Made by a program: the position numbers and the translations under genes. A DNA stretch of 64,000 nucleotides from Rhodopseudomonas sp. (GTDB lineage Bacteria; Pseudomonadota; Alphaproteobacteria; Rhizobiales; Xanthobacteraceae), in contig NZ_JACABA010000002.1 in assembly GCF_013377015.1 (NCBI RefSeq), positions 248,001 to 312,000 on the forward strand, in the 5' to 3' direction. Within the stretch, counting starts at the first letter, position 1; every line of letters begins with the position of its first letter. Below the pieces are notes generated by a model that saw only the letters and a program-made list of their open reading frames with translations, had not been told where the DNA came from and made no database searches. This document shows positions 62,778-64,000 of this stretch, one piece after another.

Positions 62778-63494
62778 ATGGCTGAGCCGGTCTATCGTCG
62801 CGTCGTGGTCAAGCTTTCGGGCGAATACTTCGCCGGGGCGCAGTCCTACGGTATCGACCAGCCTACCATCGATCGCATCGCCGGCGACCTGATCGCGGCC
62901 AAGCGGCTTGGCATCGAGATTGCCGTCGTGGTCGGCGGCGGCAACATCTTTCGCGGCGTCGAAGTGTCCGCGCGCGGCGTCTCGCGCACCACCGGCGACA
63001 CTATGGGCATGCTCGCCACGGTAATGAACTGCCTCGCGCTCGCCGAAGCGCTTGAGCGCCACGGCCAGCCCGCACGAACCTTGTCGGCCCTGTCGATGCC
63101 GGAAGTCTGCGAACTGTTCACCCAGGCCGCGGCCAACCGCTATCTATGCGAGGGCCGGATCGTTCTGCTGGCCGGCGGGACCGGTAATCCGTTCTTTACG
63201 ACCGACACAACCGCGGTGTTGCGAGCCGCGGAAATCGGCGCCGACGCGGTGCTCAAAGCTACCAATGTCGATGGCGTATACAGTGCCGATCCCAAGAAGG
63301 ATGCGTCCGCGAAGCGATTCGATCGGTTGACGCATTCGGAAGCGCTCGCAGGCGGCTACAAGGTCATGGATGCGACGGCTTTCGCTCTTGCCCGTGAGAC
63401 TTCGCTGCCTATCATCGTGTTTTCGATCGCCGAGCCGGGTTCGATAGGTGCGGTACTTGGTGGCGCGGGTCGCGCGACGATCGTGGCGGACTGA
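62778..63494 (+). CDS. pyrH: UMP kinase
   Basis: PyrH phosphorylates UMP to UDP in pyrimidine nucleotide synthesis. The 238-residue protein begins with [14 protein letters not shown] and has [35 protein letters not shown] and the [13 protein letters not shown] motif of the amino acid kinase fold. I chose the ATG at 62778, which precedes the kinase core; the ribosome-binding site is gggaaag. frr follows 54 bases later. Confidence 0.97.
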   Translation: MAEPVYRRVVVKLSGEYFAGAQSYGIDQPTIDRIAGDLIAAKRLGIEIAVVVGGGNIFRGVEVSARGVSRTTGDTMGMLATVMNCLALAEALERHGQPARTLSALSMPEVCELFTQAAANRYLCEGRIVLLAGGTGNPFFTTDTTAVLRAAEIGADAVLKATNVDGVYSADPKKDASAKRFDRLTHSEALAGGYKVMDATAFALARETSLPIIVFSIAEPGSIGAVLGGAGRATIVAD

Positions 63495-63548
63495 CGCCGG
63501 TGGCGTTCCGAGCTCGATAACTGACTAGGATTTGTGAAGGAGAGTGGC

Positions 63549-64000
63549 ATGCCGTCCGGTAATTTCGACATCAATGAATTGAAGCGCCGCATGGACGGCG
63601 CCACAGCGGCGCTGAAGCACGAGCTTGGCGGTCTGCGGACCGGACGAGCCGCAGCCTCGATGCTGGAACCGGTTCAGGTCGAAGCCTATGGCAGCCACAT
63701 GCCACTGAACCAGCTGGCCACCGTGAGCGTGCCGGAGCCGCGATTGCTCTCGGTTCAGGTCTGGGACAAGTCGATGGTGAAGGCGGTGGAAAAGGCGATC
63801 GTCGATTCCAATCTCGGCCTCAGCCCCGCGACCGAAGGCCAGGTGCTGCGGCTGCGAATTCCGGAATTGAACGAGGAACGCCGCAAGGAACTGGTCAAGG
63901 TCGCGCATAAATACGCCGAGGCGGCCCGGGTCGCGGTGCGGCACGTTCGGCGCGACGGGCTCGATACCATCAAGAAGCTGGAAAAGGCCCACGAGATTTC
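63549..64000 (+). CDS. frr: Ribosome recycling factor, 3' truncated by window end
   Basis: RRF releases ribosomes from mRNA after termination together with EF-G. The first 150 of an expected 185 or so residues are visible: [41 protein letters not shown], then [18 protein letters not shown] and [22 protein letters not shown]. The ATG at 63549 has aaggagag upstream. The end of the gene lies outside the window. Confidence 0.97.
   Translation, partial: MPSGNFDINELKRRMDGATAALKHELGGLRTGRAAASMLEPVQVEAYGSHMPLNQLATVSVPEPRLLSVQVWDKSMVKAVEKAIVDSNLGLSPATEGQVLRLRIPELNEERRKELVKVAHKYAEAARVAVRHVRRDGLDTIKKLEKAHEI

Overview
The window is a 64 kb stretch of chromosome from a high-GC alphaproteobacterium. Gene order (rsh-pdxJ-acpS-lepB-rnc-era-recO; clpP-clpX-lon; glnB-glnA; a 14-subunit nuo operon; rpsB-tsf-pyrH-frr), short prolyl-tRNA synthetase, DUF1467 and DUF3551 proteins and a His-rich NuoL loop all point to the Bradyrhizobium/Rhodopseudomonas group (Nitrobacteraceae). 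Rhodopseudomonas is my best guess, by recognition only. No phage, transposase, CRISPR array or rRNA operon is visible; this is mostly core chromosome.

Layout. 1-9030: stringent-response synthetase (5' truncated), pyridoxine and ACP maturation, signal peptidase, RNase III, Era, RecO and ParC, largely one co-directional, overlapping run. 9120-13769: a putative Na+/H+ antiporter, a 2-hydroxyacid dehydrogenase, an amidase and an unknown protein. 13862-15789 (minus): nitrogen assimilation pair glnB-glnA with a clear terminator. 16191-19264: NAD(P)HX repair enzyme, a Tat-exported cupredoxin protein that has lost most copper ligands, and tRNA-Leu. 19419-26144: the proteostasis block tig, clpP, clpX, lon. 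26188-29079: tRNA-Val, a secreted small protein, peptidase T, HU, tRNA-Asp and a small membrane protein. 29394-45049: the complete complex I operon nuoA-N, interrupted by two non-subunit genes (an FkbM-type methyltransferase between nuoD and nuoE, and a 69-residue membrane protein between nuoE and nuoF), followed by birA, RNase J, methylmalonyl-CoA epimerase and a DUF1467 protein. 48258-48686 (minus): a single-domain globin. 49158-52326: a periplasmic copper-handling operon (DUF2946, PCuAC, YcnI, CopC-CopD fusion). 52502-55886: proS, lolC, lolD. 55883-56468 (minus): two tandem DUF3551 secreted proteins. 56649-56798: a twin LexA-box control region in front of a 32-codon membrane-protein gene. 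56990-64000: dnaE, rpsB, tsf, pyrH and frr (3' truncated).

The most interesting signal is at 56649-56798. Two perfect alphaproteobacterial LexA half-site pairs, GAAC-N7-GAAC and GTTC-N7-GTTC, lie back to back three bases apart, immediately upstream of a strong ribosome-binding site and a 32-residue single-span membrane protein. Size, topology and regulation resemble SidA, the 29-residue SOS-induced division inhibitor of Caulobacter, so this is a candidate SOS checkpoint microprotein. Other points of interest are the foreign genes inside the nuo operon, the copper-less multicopper-oxidase fold, and an orphan minus-strand terminator in an AT-richer gap at 48687-49157 that may mark a small RNA.
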